The notes below the pieces were generated by a model, which did not search any database, was not told the DNA's origin, and saw only the letters and a program-made list of their open reading frames with translations. A DNA stretch of 64,000 nucleotides, from assembly GCA_911728435.2 (NCBI GenBank), contig OU452199.1:7822860-7886859 (forward strand). Direction: 5' to 3'. Positions 23,186 through 34,592 of this stretch are shown here, piece after piece. Source of the DNA: Apoderus coryli. Taxonomy: Eukaryota > Arthropoda > Insecta > Coleoptera > Attelabidae. Each line of letters begins with the position of its first letter. The first letter of the stretch is position 1. A program made the position numbers and the translations under genes.

Positions 23186-24075
23186 CTATCAATCCATTGG
23201 GATATCGCACTTAAACAATCTTATTAACTTTGAAAACAATCAGTTAGCTTTTTCAGATTCAGCTAGCCTATTGGGGGTGATAGTGGATCCGACGTTGAGC
23301 TGGGCGGAACATGTTGAGAGATTATGTGGCAAATTAAATAAAAACTTATTAGTGTTACATTCCTTGAAGAGGTTTATGTGCGTGAAGTTGTTGCTCTCGG
23401 TTGACTATGCTATGATTTACTCAGCGATTGCATATAATATAGTGGTCTGGGGTAGGTGCACTGAAGCTCTCAGAATTTTTATTCTGCAAAAACGGGCAAT
23501 CCGATGTATTTTTGGCATTCCCTATAGAGGCAGCTGTCGGGAGGCATTTAGAGCCAATAAATTACTCACCGTCCCATCCATTTACTTGAATAAGTTGTCT
23601 GATATTTTTAAAAGCAAACATCTGACTCCCACCTGTGGCAGTAGTCATGATTATCCAACCAGAGGAAGAAATATGTTGTACTTACCGCGTCCTAGGTTTG
23701 AATTCTATAAGAAGTCACCATCATATGCGGGCTGTTTTTTTTACAATTTACTTCCTGAGGACTTAAGGACCTGTCAGACCGAGAGAAGATTTAAGTATGA
23801 ACTAAAAACATTTTTGATTGACGTTACATTTTATAGTGTGCAAGAGTTCATAGATGCACTGCAATAACACAACATTATTTTAAATTGTTGACACTTTTTG
23901 TTCTTCTTTGTTATTTCTGTTTGTATTTTTAACGTGTCCGTTTATCTGTATAGGTACTGTATATTATTTATTATTTTATTTAACCTTTAGTTGACTGTAT
24001 CATAATATTGTAGACTTGCCAATGTATACATTTGTTATACCTTATGATGGCCAATAAATATTATTATTATTATTA
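23186..24075 (+). pseudogene. LINE RT C-terminal fragment fused to the Harbinger frame
   Basis: The open frame continues without a stop from Harbinger into LINE ORF2: SASLLGVIVDPTLSWAEHV, ERLCGKLNKNLLVL, IAYNIVVWGRC, FILQKRAIRCIFGIPYRG, PTRGRNMLYLPRPR and RFKYELKTFLIDVTF, then a stop at 23867. LLGV..SW..H and QKRAIR..FG are conserved post-RT blocks. The 3' UTR ends in CCAATAAATATTATTATT near 24060. It is 5'-truncated, as usual for LINE insertions. The same family occurs on the minus strand at 46850-47660. Confidence 0.85.
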
Positions 24076-24199
24076 TAATAGCAATGTCTTTTTTGGTACA
24101 CCCTCTATACTTAAGTATTTCTTATAAAACCAACCTGTTCTAACAACTTTTCGATAATAAAAGATTAAAATAAATATTTATGTCATTTGAGTATATTTA

Positions 24200-24341
24200 T
24201 TAACTTACCATCCATTTCCATTTCAGCCGCTATCTCATTCCACAAACGTTGTGTCACATTTCTATTGCTGTGAGAGTTTAGCCGTTTGTCCCATAGCGCG
24301 GCCTTTGTAAAAACAGCAGATATCAGAGTTTCGACATCCAT
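24200..24341 (-). pseudogene. MADF-like accessory protein exon of Harbinger
   Basis: From the Met at 24341 the minus strand reads MDVETLISAVFTKAALWDKR, LNSHSNRNVTQRLWNEIAAE, MEMDG, then a GGTAAGT donor. AxFxxxxLWDxR..HSNR..T..LWxEIAxEM is the start of a MADF domain, found in the DNA-binding partner protein of Harbinger elements. The later exons should lie at lower coordinates but are replaced by LINE sequence and about 100 bp of remnant. Upstream in-frame Met codons (to 24461) are less likely starts. Confidence 0.75.
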
Positions 24342-24583
24342 TTTTCTAATAATAATTCCACAAAAATCTATGTCCGCCTCCGAAAACAAGCGACCAAGAA
24401 TTAAAAATTCATTCCGGTAAAATTGCCGGCGCCTATTCATGCTTGTAACAAGTTCCGACACGCTTTGTCTATGTCCACTCGTATTTAAAAGTTACATGAA
24501 TTATCGGCGCTTATATGCGCGTGATACCAGTAAGCAGGAAACCTGCTTTCTTTGTGTGTGTACATTTATCTGTACACCCGGTA

Positions 24584-25238
24584 CAGACGCAACCAAAAAG
24601 AATAACAATTGCTGCGGTATAATTTCCATAAATATAAATTACATTTTTACATGCTGCTGACGTAGACCCGGGGTAAATGGAGTGTGAAAATATGTTGTTG
24701 GTGGTTTTAGGTTTCGTTCTTTTCAAAAAGACTAAATGATATTGTAAGACAAAACAGGTGCAGTTTCGCTATACGCTTTTATCTTCACCGTATAATGGAA
24801 TTATTTTCATTACCTACAATGTTGTTTCTTGTTTTTTTATGTGTTACTTGGCAGGAATTCTGCATAGTTTCTGCGTAGCGATAACAACAAAGGATCTATT
24901 CATTGTTATCTGTTGCTGACTTTGAATGAAAGGCTGCTATGGAAAATTAGACGGCCTCACAATGCTCTGAGCGGAAAATTAGGATATGTGAAATTTAGAT
25001 GTAAATATATACGTATTTGATGCATAAAGAAAATAAACTGCTACCTTTGAGGCAAGAACAGCTCTCCATACCCTCTTTTTATACCCCTCGCCTTATGAGT
25101 CTCAATTTGATCTCGGATATTATTATCGCTAAATTCTTTACAGCAATTTAATGTTATTTTTCTTTAATTTTAGATACATATATTTAGATTTTGATTCCTT
25201 TTAGAAATCAAATTGGCACGCGCTGTAGACATAAATTG
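24584..25238. other. No recognisable gene
   Basis: AT-rich sequence between two transposons. No coding frame, tail or inverted repeat was recognised. Confidence 0.4.
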
Positions 25239-25925
25239 TACCGGGAGTCCTAAACTCGGCGCCTCAGGCCTATTGTATGAAAACGAGATAAGATATTAAA
25301 AATCTTTCGAAGTGGTATAAATTGTGTTGCATTCAGGTATATTTTAGGCCAAAAAAATATTTTTTTTCGATTTTGCAAAATGGAGAATATGACGTCATCA
25401 GTATTATTTTTCCACGAACATACCTATATTTTGCCACATTCCGAAAGCCCTAATTTTCCTAAATACCTTTTTACTAATAAATTTGTTTCTATCTTCATCC
25501 GCTAAAACGCTAGAGTGCCAAAACTGACAAAAAAATAAAGAATTAATTGGCAAAACAATAAATACGATACATAAAGTAATAACAGGTACTTATTTATAAC
25601 GTGTTTATAACAAAAATGTTTTCGACAGACGAAATAAAAAATAATATAGTAATTGTTTAATTTATTGCACAAGATGCGTTTTGGTTTTATATAGTGCAGG
25701 CAATGTCATCTTCGTCTCATCATCTTTGTTTCTTTCAATTGTCAGCCATATTTTTTCGACAAAGAAAATAATAAAAATTAGATAATAAACCAAAAAGTGT
25801 GATACAATAATAAGTTTAAAATTGCTTTCCATGTAGCATTTTTTTGTTCATAAAATCATATATATAAATGAAAAACGTCTACTCCACAATACGATCCTCG
25901 TATAATTAAATTACACAATAAACAT

Positions 25926-25973
25926 TACCATACATGTTTCAAGATCCTAACGATCTCATCATCAGTGGCATAT
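25926..25973 (-). ncRNA. Hammerhead-like ribozyme motif, copy C left arm
   Basis: The minus strand gives TGCCA, CTGATGA, T, GAGATC-GTTAG-GATCTT, GAA, AC-AT-GT, A, TGGTA. Stem I has five pairs including one G-U, and stem II has five pairs plus a basal G-U. All core bases are intact, which makes this one of the best copies. Confidence 0.65.
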
Positions 25974-26337
25974 AATCAGTATTCAGAAACGTTTTACAAT
26001 TGTGAACATAAATCGAAGTTAAGTTTTAATTATATCAGTCACATTGTGGAAAAAAAACCAAACAATTTTTTTTTTCTTTTCTACATTAAATGTTAACTTA
26101 AACAGGTAAATAAAAATCACATCATTATGTGAGAAATTGAATTATAGTTTTTCTTTCTTCTTTTTCTCATGATTGAATAAAAATTTTAGATATTTTTCAA
26201 AAAAATTAGTTAAGTTAAAATTTAATGTAGAAAAGAAAAAAATTTTTGTTTGTTTTTTTCCACAATGTGACTGATATAATTAAAACTTAACTTCGATTTA
26301 TGTTCACAATTGTAAAACGTTTCTGAATACTGATTAT

Positions 26338-26384
26338 ATGCCACTGATGATGAGATCGTTAGGATCTTGAAACATGTATTGTGT
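26338..26384 (+). ncRNA. Hammerhead-like ribozyme motif, copy C right arm (damaged)
   Basis: Core CTGATGA, T, stem II GAGATC..GATCTT and GAAACATGTA are intact. The sequence after the GTA site is TTGTG instead of TGGTA, through a small deletion, which destroys stem I. Predicted inactive. Confidence 0.55.
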
Positions 26385-26963
26385 AATTTAATTATACGAG
26401 GATCGTATAGTGGAGTAGACGTTTTTCATTTATATGTTATCAACTCCTCGCCAGTATGGATACATTTCTAAAAAAATCATATATTTTCGTTTGTCGAGAA
26501 CATTTTTTTGGTATAGACTTTGTAAATAATTACCTTCCGTATATAATATTCATTATTTTGAAAATTAAATAATAATTATTGTGACAACAGTTGTCACTAA
26601 TAATCAAACAGAATAATGGTTTTCCATGGAGCACTTGATTGGTAACATGGCTAAATTAAATAATATTTAAGTTTTCTTTTTGTGGGAGCGCGCTAACTTT
26701 TTAACGAAAAGAGATAGGATTTTTTTTTTCGAAAAGTGTTTGGAAAAAAATAGATCTTTTCGATTGTAGCAAAATACAGGTATATTTGTGGAAAAATAAC
26801 ATTGATGACGTCATTTTCTCCATTTTGCGAAATTGGAAAAAAATATTTTGCTTTTCCAAAATGGACCTTAGCGCAACTCAGTTTAGCCCTTTAAAAAAGA
26901 TTTTTATTATCTTATCTGGTTTTCATACAATAGGCCTGGAGCGCCGAGTTGGGACATCCTGTA

Positions 26964-27928
26964 CATTATTACTATTATTATTTTTACATTTAGTAATTGT
27001 GAGTTTTTTTCCAAGTTCTAACCCTTTTTTATTCCCCTTAACTACGCTTAAATGTGCCAAATTTGTCAACATAGCAAATTTAAGGTAGCCGACAATCAAG
27101 AAGATTTTGTTGGTTGGGCAGCATGGTACAATATAGTTGTACCATGGTTGGGCAGTAATATTTTAACCTTTTCAGTTTTGTTTTCATAATAATTCATAAT
27201 ATGTACCTAAACATTAATTTTTATTTTTAATTTTAAATGGAAGTTAGTAATACACAAAAAAAAGACCTCCAAACTACACTCAAATTCTAGTAAATGCTCA
27301 ATTTAGTCTAGGATATGCCGAATCGTAGGCTTCGTCAGTCTATATCTTTGAAAAAAAGTTAAATTGGCCATATCTTCAAACTAATTCGGCCTTTCATAAA
27401 CCCTCCTTGGAAATCCGTCTTCAATTAATTTGAAAAAGTCAAGATCATCATCCAAGAATTCCATATTTTTAATTGGCACAAAAAAAAAGTAAATAACCCA
27501 ATATTAAAAAAAATAAAGCAAAATTGAGGTTAGAATCCAATTTAAGAAGAGAATCTTCAACCCTTAACTTAAGCGACATTTACTTAGTCAAAATTAAGTG
27601 ACGTTTCAACGCGGTGCAATAAAAAATAGATGCTATTCGACTCTTAGAACTACTCGTCCCTTAAACTGTATGTGGTGCAAACGGGCATTAACCTGATAAA
27701 AAAATGTTTCAATTTAAAATGTCTAATCATATTTGAAGTAGTTCCCGATATAACTTCTGAAACTGATGAACATTTAACTATTTTGCACATCCAGTTTAAT
27801 AAACTAATCTCAAACCTATTCTATTCTATTTCTATTTTAAAACTTTGAAAAAAAATGTTTTTTAACCAATTTTTAATTAAAATTATATACGAGGGTCGTT
27901 TGACCGAACCTGTATATGCCAGCTCTCA
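26964..27928. other. No recognisable gene
   Basis: AT-rich sequence with repeated A-runs and no supported frame. Confidence 0.4.
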
Positions 27929-28480
27929 GTCTACACCATAGAAATCTTATATTATATATGTACTCTAGAATGCTAATTAAATCCAGCCGAATACCAAAAA
28001 GTGTAACGGGTATGCAGAGTTTTCTCGAACTACGCATGCTCCTCAGTCACTTATTTTCAGTACAGAGCTGCCATATTTAAAACTATTTTGTCGTTCGCCT
28101 TACAGAATTTATGCGACATATCTGTTTTATAAATAAATCCATATGTTGCGTCATACGAAACTGCTTGACAAAATCAAATAATTCAATGTTATCGGTAAAA
28201 TTGTAATATTGTTTAGTTTTCAGCAATATGAACGAAACATTTTTTTCCAAATCTTATTAAATTTAGGAGATTTCGCAACAGCGTCTATTTTCTCAAATGA
28301 CATTTCTCGTAGTGGGAATATCTGTCAGAGTCGGCTTCACAACAATTCAGATAGGTTTTATAATTGAATTATGGGTTTATGCGTGGTATATTTTAATTGT
28401 TGATAGATATACCTATTTGTGATTAAAATTGTTTTTAATATTTGTTATTTTGGTTTGGTAGTTTGTTTATTTAACAAACA

Positions 28481-28829
28481 ATGAGGTGTATATTGTTGTC
28501 GTGTAAAAATGAAAGTATCATTCCTGGTATTAAATATTTTCAGTAAGTTATTGTTTCGGGTTTCTAACAGTCTCAGTTTGAGTCAATATGATACCATATT
28601 GACATGATACTCATTTTTAGCTTGACAAAAAAAAGACATGATGTTTGGATGCGGGCATTGGGATCCTAGTACAGAAAATGTATGTGATGGGAATGTCATA
28701 TGCAGTAAGCATTTCGCTGCAGAAGATATCATTTGTAGAGAAGACGGCAAGAGGATCACCCTCGTACCCGATGCAGTTCCCAAACTTTTGTTGAAAAGAA
28801 GAGATTATGTAAATGAGAGTGGAAGTTAA
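28481..28829 (+). pseudogene. THAP domain gene of the P-like element, frameshifted
   Basis: Exon 1 (28481-28542) encodes MRCILLSCKNESIIPGIKYF with the first zinc pair C-x4-C, then a GTAAGT donor. The acceptor TTTTTAG is at 28620. The joined codon is in phase, and exon 2 begins HLTKKRHDVWMRALGS followed by a stop. In another frame the domain continues: NVICSKHFAAEDII (C-x2-H, second zinc pair), then ITLVPDAVPKLLLKRR, which carries the AVPxL-type box of THAP proteins. One indel near 28670 breaks the gene. THAP domains bind the ends of P elements. Confidence 0.8.
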
Positions 28830-28952
28830 ATTCTTAATCGTTTGATATCAAGACACTGTTTACTTAAAAGCAGTCAGTCAAAAATGCATGATATGTATGT
28901 CAAGAATATATTTCCTACGTTGTGTAGGTATACAAAGTTCGTTTGAATTCTG

Positions 28953-29147
28953 TTGTTAAACTGGAATATACTTAATTATAGAATCCTCCATGAAATTGCT
29001 GAGAATAAAAGTTCTACCAACCATGTTTTGTCACAAAATACTATTGCGAGTAGTACGGATGATATGGAAGTGGTTTACATGGACACGGAAAATATTCGTG
29101 AAATCACTGTTTCTTGCACCCCTTCTTTGAAGGCTGTAGAGAGGTAA
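28953..29147 (+). pseudogene. Polar open frame downstream of THAP, P-like element
   Basis: A 64-codon frame with ENKSSTNHVLSQNTIASSTD and DMEVVYMDTENIREITVSC. Its polar, Ser/Thr/Asp-rich composition fits the linker after the THAP domain in P-type transposases. No domain is recognised, and it ends in AGAGGTAAGAG, a possible splice donor. It may be a following exon of the broken gene. Confidence 0.35.
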
Positions 29148-29571
29148 GAGGCCTAAGGTGGTTGTATAAACAAACAAATATTATATAATAATAAAATAAA
29201 TAATTAGAATGCTCAAGTCCTTACGATATTTTCCAATATTAGAATTTTTACTTATTTCTCGTTTCTGCTTAGATTTATTATTATTGGGTTGTACCTGTTA
29301 GACAATAAAGTATTTATATATTTAATGTAATTTTTTATTTCTTAAATTCCTTTATTCCATTTTTTTATTTGAATTACCAAATGGTAAAATTTAATTTTAA
29401 ATATACCTATAACAGTAATATTACATTTAATCAAAGCCGGTCCTGTTGAAAAATAAGTGACTGGTGATCATGCGCATTATGGACAGCTCTACACTTTTGG
29501 TTACATTTTTGTACTACGGGATTATCATTCTAGAGTATATATATATAATATAAGATTTCTGTGGTCTACAC

Positions 29572-30720
29572 GCCTATATATTTTCCTGAGGCTTCTTTTT
29601 GATAATATTCTATAACTGTTATACCCAGAATAAAAGACGTAGGTAATATTACAGAAAAGTATTACTCGACATTTTTTATCAATCATATTAGTGTGCAGTT
29701 CTTGCATTATGTATATCTACCACAAATGTTTATTTAAATAATAATTCAATTACTTACTTAATAAAGTTATCTAAATTATGTAGCTGCGATACAATTATAC
29801 ACGATTATTTATAGCTTTTTTGATAATGATAACAACTATTAATATATTATTTTATTACACATCCTAAGCAACACGCATGGTTATCTATTATTGTTCCTTG
29901 ACGTCGTTATTTTAATTTCTTTCCTAACCATAATGCCTATACTTACTTACATGGATCGGCAAATGTATTCTGACATTTTTTAAACTACAATAATACTTTT
30001 GTCAAGTTGATAATTGACTCAAACTTGTTGAATCAATAAACAATAGAACATTAACTCCAACCAATCGCCTTGCTGCTGTCATTCAACTAATTATTATCAT
30101 TTAAAATTGAAAATTGAAACTATTTCTCCGTCAAAGACTTTAATTTCATATCCTTAACTAAAAAAAAAACACCACCATACCCCTGGATATTTCGCATAGT
30201 TGCGACTGAAACTTGACTCTAGTAACTATTTCAAAGAAAAATTGTTTGCCGAAATTTAGCAAAATAACTGTTTGTTATTAAGGGAAGTTAGTTATTTTGA
30301 TGTGAGCGATCTATGTCCTAAGTTATTCTGAAACATTCTTTCGAATCTAGTCGGATCTTTTCTTCACCTTTCGAGAAATGTAGGGACAGTAGATAAGAGT
30401 GAATTTTTTTTTTTTTTTTTGGAAAACAAACACTTTTTTGATAACGGAAAAATAAGTACCTCCCATATTAGACTGTTCAAATTTTTTCTATTAAATGCCT
30501 AATTCTGTCAATTATTGATTTAAATAATGTAACCCTCACTTAATATTGTTGATATTCGAGATCTTTCAGATCTTGATTAGTTTTCTATATCCATCAAAAA
30601 TGTTAAGCTGAAAATTCCGTTTTTACAATATTTATATTACCGATTATAAAATTCACTGGGACCATTACCTGTTAGCGACTATTTGTTGATAAATGATTAA
30701 ATTTACTAAAACTATTCTAA
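29572..30720. other. No recognisable gene
   Basis: AT-rich sequence including a pure T run of about 19 near 30403. No frame, terminus or RNA gene was recognised. Confidence 0.4.
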
Positions 30721-30721
30721 A

Positions 30722-32725
30722 TAATAATAGATAGACATATTCGGGACGGGGCTCTGGAGATAGTGGCACTACACCCGAACCAATATGCGTTGAGATGCGG
30801 CATGTCGACTGAGACAGCGCTGCATCTGCTAGTAAGTAAGGCGGAATACGCCCTGGAGAGCAGGGGGGTTCTACTTGCAACCTTCCTGGATATACAGGGA
30901 GCCTTCGATAACGTTCTAACGAATTCAATCCTAGGAGCACTGAGGCAACGAGGCATCAATGCCACCTACTGCAGGTGGATAAACTGTATGCTTAAAGGAA
31001 CAATGGCATCTACCTCAGTAATTGGGGATACAATAATAGCAAAGCCTATACGAGGGTGCCGGCAGGGGGGAGTACTGTCTCCTCTGATGTGGAACGTTGT
31101 TATAGACGAGTTGCTAAAAATTCTGGACAATGAAGGATTTGGGGTTCTGGGCTTTGCAAACGACCTAGTCATACATGTCCAGGGAAAGTTTAATAGCATA
31201 GTAAGGAAACGTATGCAACGGGCCCTTGATATAGCAACAAGCTGGACTTTGGAACAGGGACTAAGAATGAGCCCGTCAAAGTCAGCAACGATCGCTTTCA
31301 CCAGGAGGAAGAAAACAGAGGGACTGGACCACTGTACCTTCAAGGCGAAATCGTAGGAATGTCCGGGGAGGTAAAGTATTTAGGGGTTAAAAGAACCAGA
31401 GCAATAGCGGAGAGAATGCTTATGTTACTCAGACGCTCTCATGGGAAAACATGAGGACTAAATCCAAAGATGATGCACTGGTTGTACACTGCGGTAGTCA
31501 GACCTATGATAACATACTCGTCGCTGATTTGGTGGACGAAAAGGGAACAGCATACCGCCATTGCTGAGTTGGGCAGGGTACAGAGACTTGCCTGCTTAGC
31601 AATGACGGGCGCTTTTAAAACTACTCCGACAGCCGCAATGGAAGTATTGCTGAACCTCCCACCCTTGCACATCATGGTAAGGATGGAGGCGGAGGCGGCA
31701 TTCATTAGACTGCGAGGGTTGGTAGGAACTGTACCCACTTATCGGGGACATACCAAAATTGGGGTATGTATTGGGGATGGCATCATAGACATGCCCATGG
31801 ACCACATCAGACCAAAATTTGAATTTGACATAAACTTCGAAGTGCATATTATGGACCGCGAAGTTCTTGAGCAAGACTGTATACAGACACTGAGAGGGAT
31901 AACCTGGTTTACAGACGGGTCAAAAACCGAAAGTGGAAGTGGTGCAGGAATACTCGTATATAGTGAGACAAGGAACTCGAATCTAAGATTCTCACTGGGG
32001 AAAAACACATCCGTGTTTCAAGCGGAAGTGTTTGCAATTCTGCAGTGTGCAAAACTAAACAGATTGAGGGCTTATACAAACAAGCGAATCAATATATGTT
32101 CAGATAGCCAGGCGGCCTTAAGGGTTCTGAGAAGCCCCAAGGTTACAACTAAACTGGTATGGGAATGCCAAACAGAACTTAGGGCCTTGGCGGACCACAA
32201 TAGGGTTAATCTAGTGTGGGTCCCGGGGCACTCGGCAATAGAAGGCAACGAGAGAGCGGATTGGCTGGCTAGACAAGCCTCTGAAACCACATATACTGGC
32301 ACGGAACCTGCGCTGGGATTGTCTAAAAGAACGGCGAGGGAACTCCTCAAGTGCTGGGCCAAAAGCGAGCACCAGAGATATTGGGAACATATTCCCAAGC
32401 AGGAACATGGGAAGAGGTTCATACCTGGTGCAGCAACAAAACGCACTGAAAAACTGCTATCATTAAGCAGGAGTCAGATGCAGGCAGTTGAAACAGCTTA
32501 CCATGTAATATGTGAGTGTGTAGCTCTACAACGAAGACGACACGCTATTTTTGGGCATGCGCTGATTGCGCCAGCAGATATTGACACCCAACACATAACT
32601 GAACTCCACAAGTTAGTGGAGGGTACAGGGCTGCTGGATTGGGTGGCATAATATACGGGGACTTTTCACAATAAGCCCATGAGGCTGCAGTGAAACCGGG
32701 GACTGTGGTCGAACGGACACTTAAA
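30722..32725 (+). pseudogene. LINE ORF2: reverse transcriptase and RNase H, 5'-truncated
   Basis: The RT part (30763-31356) contains STETALHLLVSKAEYALE, motif A LATFLDIQGAFDNV, motif B GCRQGGVLSPLMWN and motif C GFANDLVIH. An intact enzyme has two Asp in motif C; here the first is Asn. A frameshift near 31350 and a TGA near 31453 lead to the second frame (31470-32651). There RNase H follows with TWFTDGSKTESGSGAGI, NICSDSQAALRVL and VWVPGHSAIEGNERADWLA, all four acidic positions seen, then a Cys/His-rich tail (YHVICECVALQRRR). RT plus RNase H suggests an I/LOA-type LINE. Its composition is clearly more GC-rich than the surroundings. Confidence 0.85.
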
Positions 32726-34592
32726 AAAAACTATTCTATAGGTTATCACGCATTTTGTTTAAAAATTTGGAACACATTTGCCTGGCCATGTAGACATTGA
32801 ATGTAAATAAACAATTCCAAAGACTGTTAATGTTTCTATTCATGTTATGAAATTGAAACGAACATATTATTCATTTGTTAACTATTATGTTAGTTTATTG
32901 GCCGTGACTTATTAAACTACAAGATGTTTTGTAAAGAATTTTTTTTTCTTAAAATATAATGGATTTGTAACAAAATTAATTAAACATCGATAGTATAATG
33001 GTAGTAGTTATTGTATTTTGTCTCTAAACGAATACGTAATTTATTTAATTATTTAAGAAAACTTGTGAAAACTATAAACATCTGAAAACTGAGAGTTATT
33101 TGTTTTTGTTAACTATAGTGAAATTCGTGTACTTGACTAATAATTTATAGAGAATTTGTTCATATATTACGGGGGAATGTGCTTAAGTTATTTTACTTTA
33201 TTAAGGTAAGATATCATAGTTTATTTGATTGAAATAGTTAGCTCCAACATATATGCTAAAAAGTGAAAGAATTAGAGCTTGAACAGATATCTTCTTAAAT
33301 GATTGATATTGACACAAGCTGCTTTCTTCTTCAAAATTGTCAAAAATAGCCACCTTTTGGTTGTATTGCATTCAGTGCTATAGAAATTGGATTTAGCAAC
33401 TGTAGAAAATCTTCAGCCATCCAATCCAATTACATTTTTTGGGTAATTATTCAAAGAGGATATATGGAAAATCCAAGATGATTCTCTCTTAAAGTTATCC
33501 GAAGACATGGAGACGTTAAAAAGTCGATGGAAGAATGAGTGAAAGGTGGCCATTTTATGGGAGGGTGGATGGTTATATTATGCATTATTTTGTCTATATT
33601 ATGAGGGCTTGAAAAACGGTACGGGAATAATTTTGCCGCCCGGGAACAACTTAAAATTGAGTGTCAATATTCTGTAATAATTTCAGAAAAAAGTCTTTCT
33701 ACTATACCTAATCGATAAGCAGTGCGTTTGACGTAGAGTAATTTTGAGAAACACGTTTTACCACTTCACCAAAACACTTTCTTACATCTCAGGAGAGAAT
33801 TGGTGAAGCGGTAAAACGTGTCTTTCAATATTTCAACTGTACTGTTTTTTTTTCAAAGATTAAGTTAAATTTGACACGCCTGTCTCTTCCAATTCCAAAT
33901 CTAAATCAACTTTTTCTCCGAAATTGTAAATAATAAATTTTGTATCACTCCTTAGTTTAAATTGTGTGAAAATAATTTCTGAAGGAAGATAGTATAATGG
34001 TGAAGTTCAGCATAGTCTACAGAACATTCGATTAAATCAAGCATTGAATCCACCTGCGCCTGCAAGCCTCAATACTATTTCTTCTAATTAATTATTTTGT
34101 AGACATCAATTTCTATTTCGAAAACAATATACCAACTTCTATAGACACAATTCATTTTTAAATCAATTTTCAGCTCCTAGTATATTTTAATAACACATTG
34201 TAATTATTGAATCTCCTTTCGAAATCATATAAGCGATAATCATTGTTAAATGCATATCTACCTTAATCAAATGTAATTGAATTATTATTATGAATCAAAG
34301 TAGGTTAGCAATTATCTGCTTTAATAACATTGAAATGATTTAATTAAAGTACAGTTTGTATATTGATGCTTTTGTTAAACCTGTTGGTGTATATATCATA
34401 TTCAATTGACGCTTTTCAATATAACGTAAATTAACAATTGCAATATTGTAGTGTTTTTCTAAAATATCAAACAATGCACTGGTCAGAAAAGATATGCAGA
34501 ATTACAGAGTGTGTTATAATAATAATAAAAGAAAAGTGTTAACCGAACAATATAAAAAGTAGTGGAAAAATTAACCTTCTGATTGTCTAATC
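32726..34592. other. No recognisable gene; contains one hairpin
   Basis: AT-rich non-coding sequence. The hairpin at 33747-33826 is listed separately. No LINE tail or transposase remnant was recognised. Confidence 0.4.
33747..33826. repeat. 80-bp hairpin
   Basis: GAAACACGTTTTACCACTTC then ACCA on the left pairs with TGGTGAAGCGGTAAAACGTG then TCTTTC on the right, with one or two mismatches and a loop of about 30 bases. Probably a fragment of a fold-back element. Confidence 0.65.

Larger units (their letters stand above)
22256..24565 (+). mobile_element. Harbinger (PIF) element with a LINE inside
   Basis: Terminal inverted repeats ATGTACACACACAAAGAAAG/CAGGTT at 22256 and the reverse complement ending at 24565 are flanked by TTA on both sides (22253-22255 and 24566-24568), the 3-bp duplication typical of this superfamily. 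The two expected genes face each other: a HARBI1-like nuclease on plus and a MADF/Myb-like protein on minus. Both are truncated. The insertion splits the right terminus of the pogo-like element, so it is younger than that element. Confidence 0.85.
19124..24581 (-). mobile_element. Pogo-like element, interrupted by later insertions
   Basis: The left end is CCGGGTGTACATATAAGAAA and GGACGCCGGC, preceded by TA (19122-19123). The right end is the reverse complement, split by the Harbinger insertion: GCCGGCGTCCTTTCTTA at 22239-22255, then TATCTGTACACCCGG ending at 24581, followed by TA. A CENP-B/Tc5-type DNA-binding relic on the minus strand (19352-19615) gives the class. Removing the Harbinger, the LINE and the 3'-UTR insert leaves an element lacking its catalytic domain. 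Confidence 0.7.
25858..26436. mobile_element. Hammerhead fold-back family, copy C (complete)
   Basis: Ends CATATATAAATGAAAAACG and its complement, followed by GTCTACTCCACAAT on the left and its inverse on the right. Arms of about 230 bp are nearly perfect inverted copies, sharing ACGTTTTACAATTGTGAACA and CACATTGTGGAAAAAAA. The right arm has lost about 11 bases just after the predicted cleavage site. No protein is encoded. Confidence 0.8.
25241..26961. mobile_element. Long-TIR element with nested hammerhead fold-back
   Basis: The left arm (25241-25445: CCGGGAGTCCTAAACTCGGC then AGGCCTATTGTATGAAAAC) and right arm (26765-26961) are inverted copies over about 200 bp with moderate divergence. Both are bordered by TA (25239-25240, 26962-26963). 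Shared inner blocks are TGACGTCATCA-type and CATTTTGCAAAATGG-type sequences. No transposase is present; the TA duplication suggests a Tc1/mariner-related parent. The hammerhead fold-back at 25858-26436 sits between the arms. Confidence 0.75.
27937..29563 (+). mobile_element. P-like element with 8-bp target duplication
   Basis: It starts CATAGAAATCTTATATTATA and ends with the near-complement ..TATAAGATTTCTGTG. The inverted arms extend, diverged, over about 130 bp (including ACTCTAGAATG and CAGTCACTTATTTT). Both ends are flanked by GTCTACAC (27929-27936, 29564-29571), an 8-bp duplication. CA..TG ends, 8-bp duplication and an internal THAP domain point to the P superfamily. At 1627 bp it is too short for a complete transposase, so it is a deletion derivative. 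Confidence 0.8.

Noticed and set aside
26786..27088. 100-codon plus frame
   Set aside because: It runs along the right arm of a long-TIR element. The inverse arm has no matching frame and no domain is present.
31439..32446. Several minus-strand frames of 65-125 codons
   Set aside because: They are shadows opposite the GC-richer RT and RNase H frames of the LINE.
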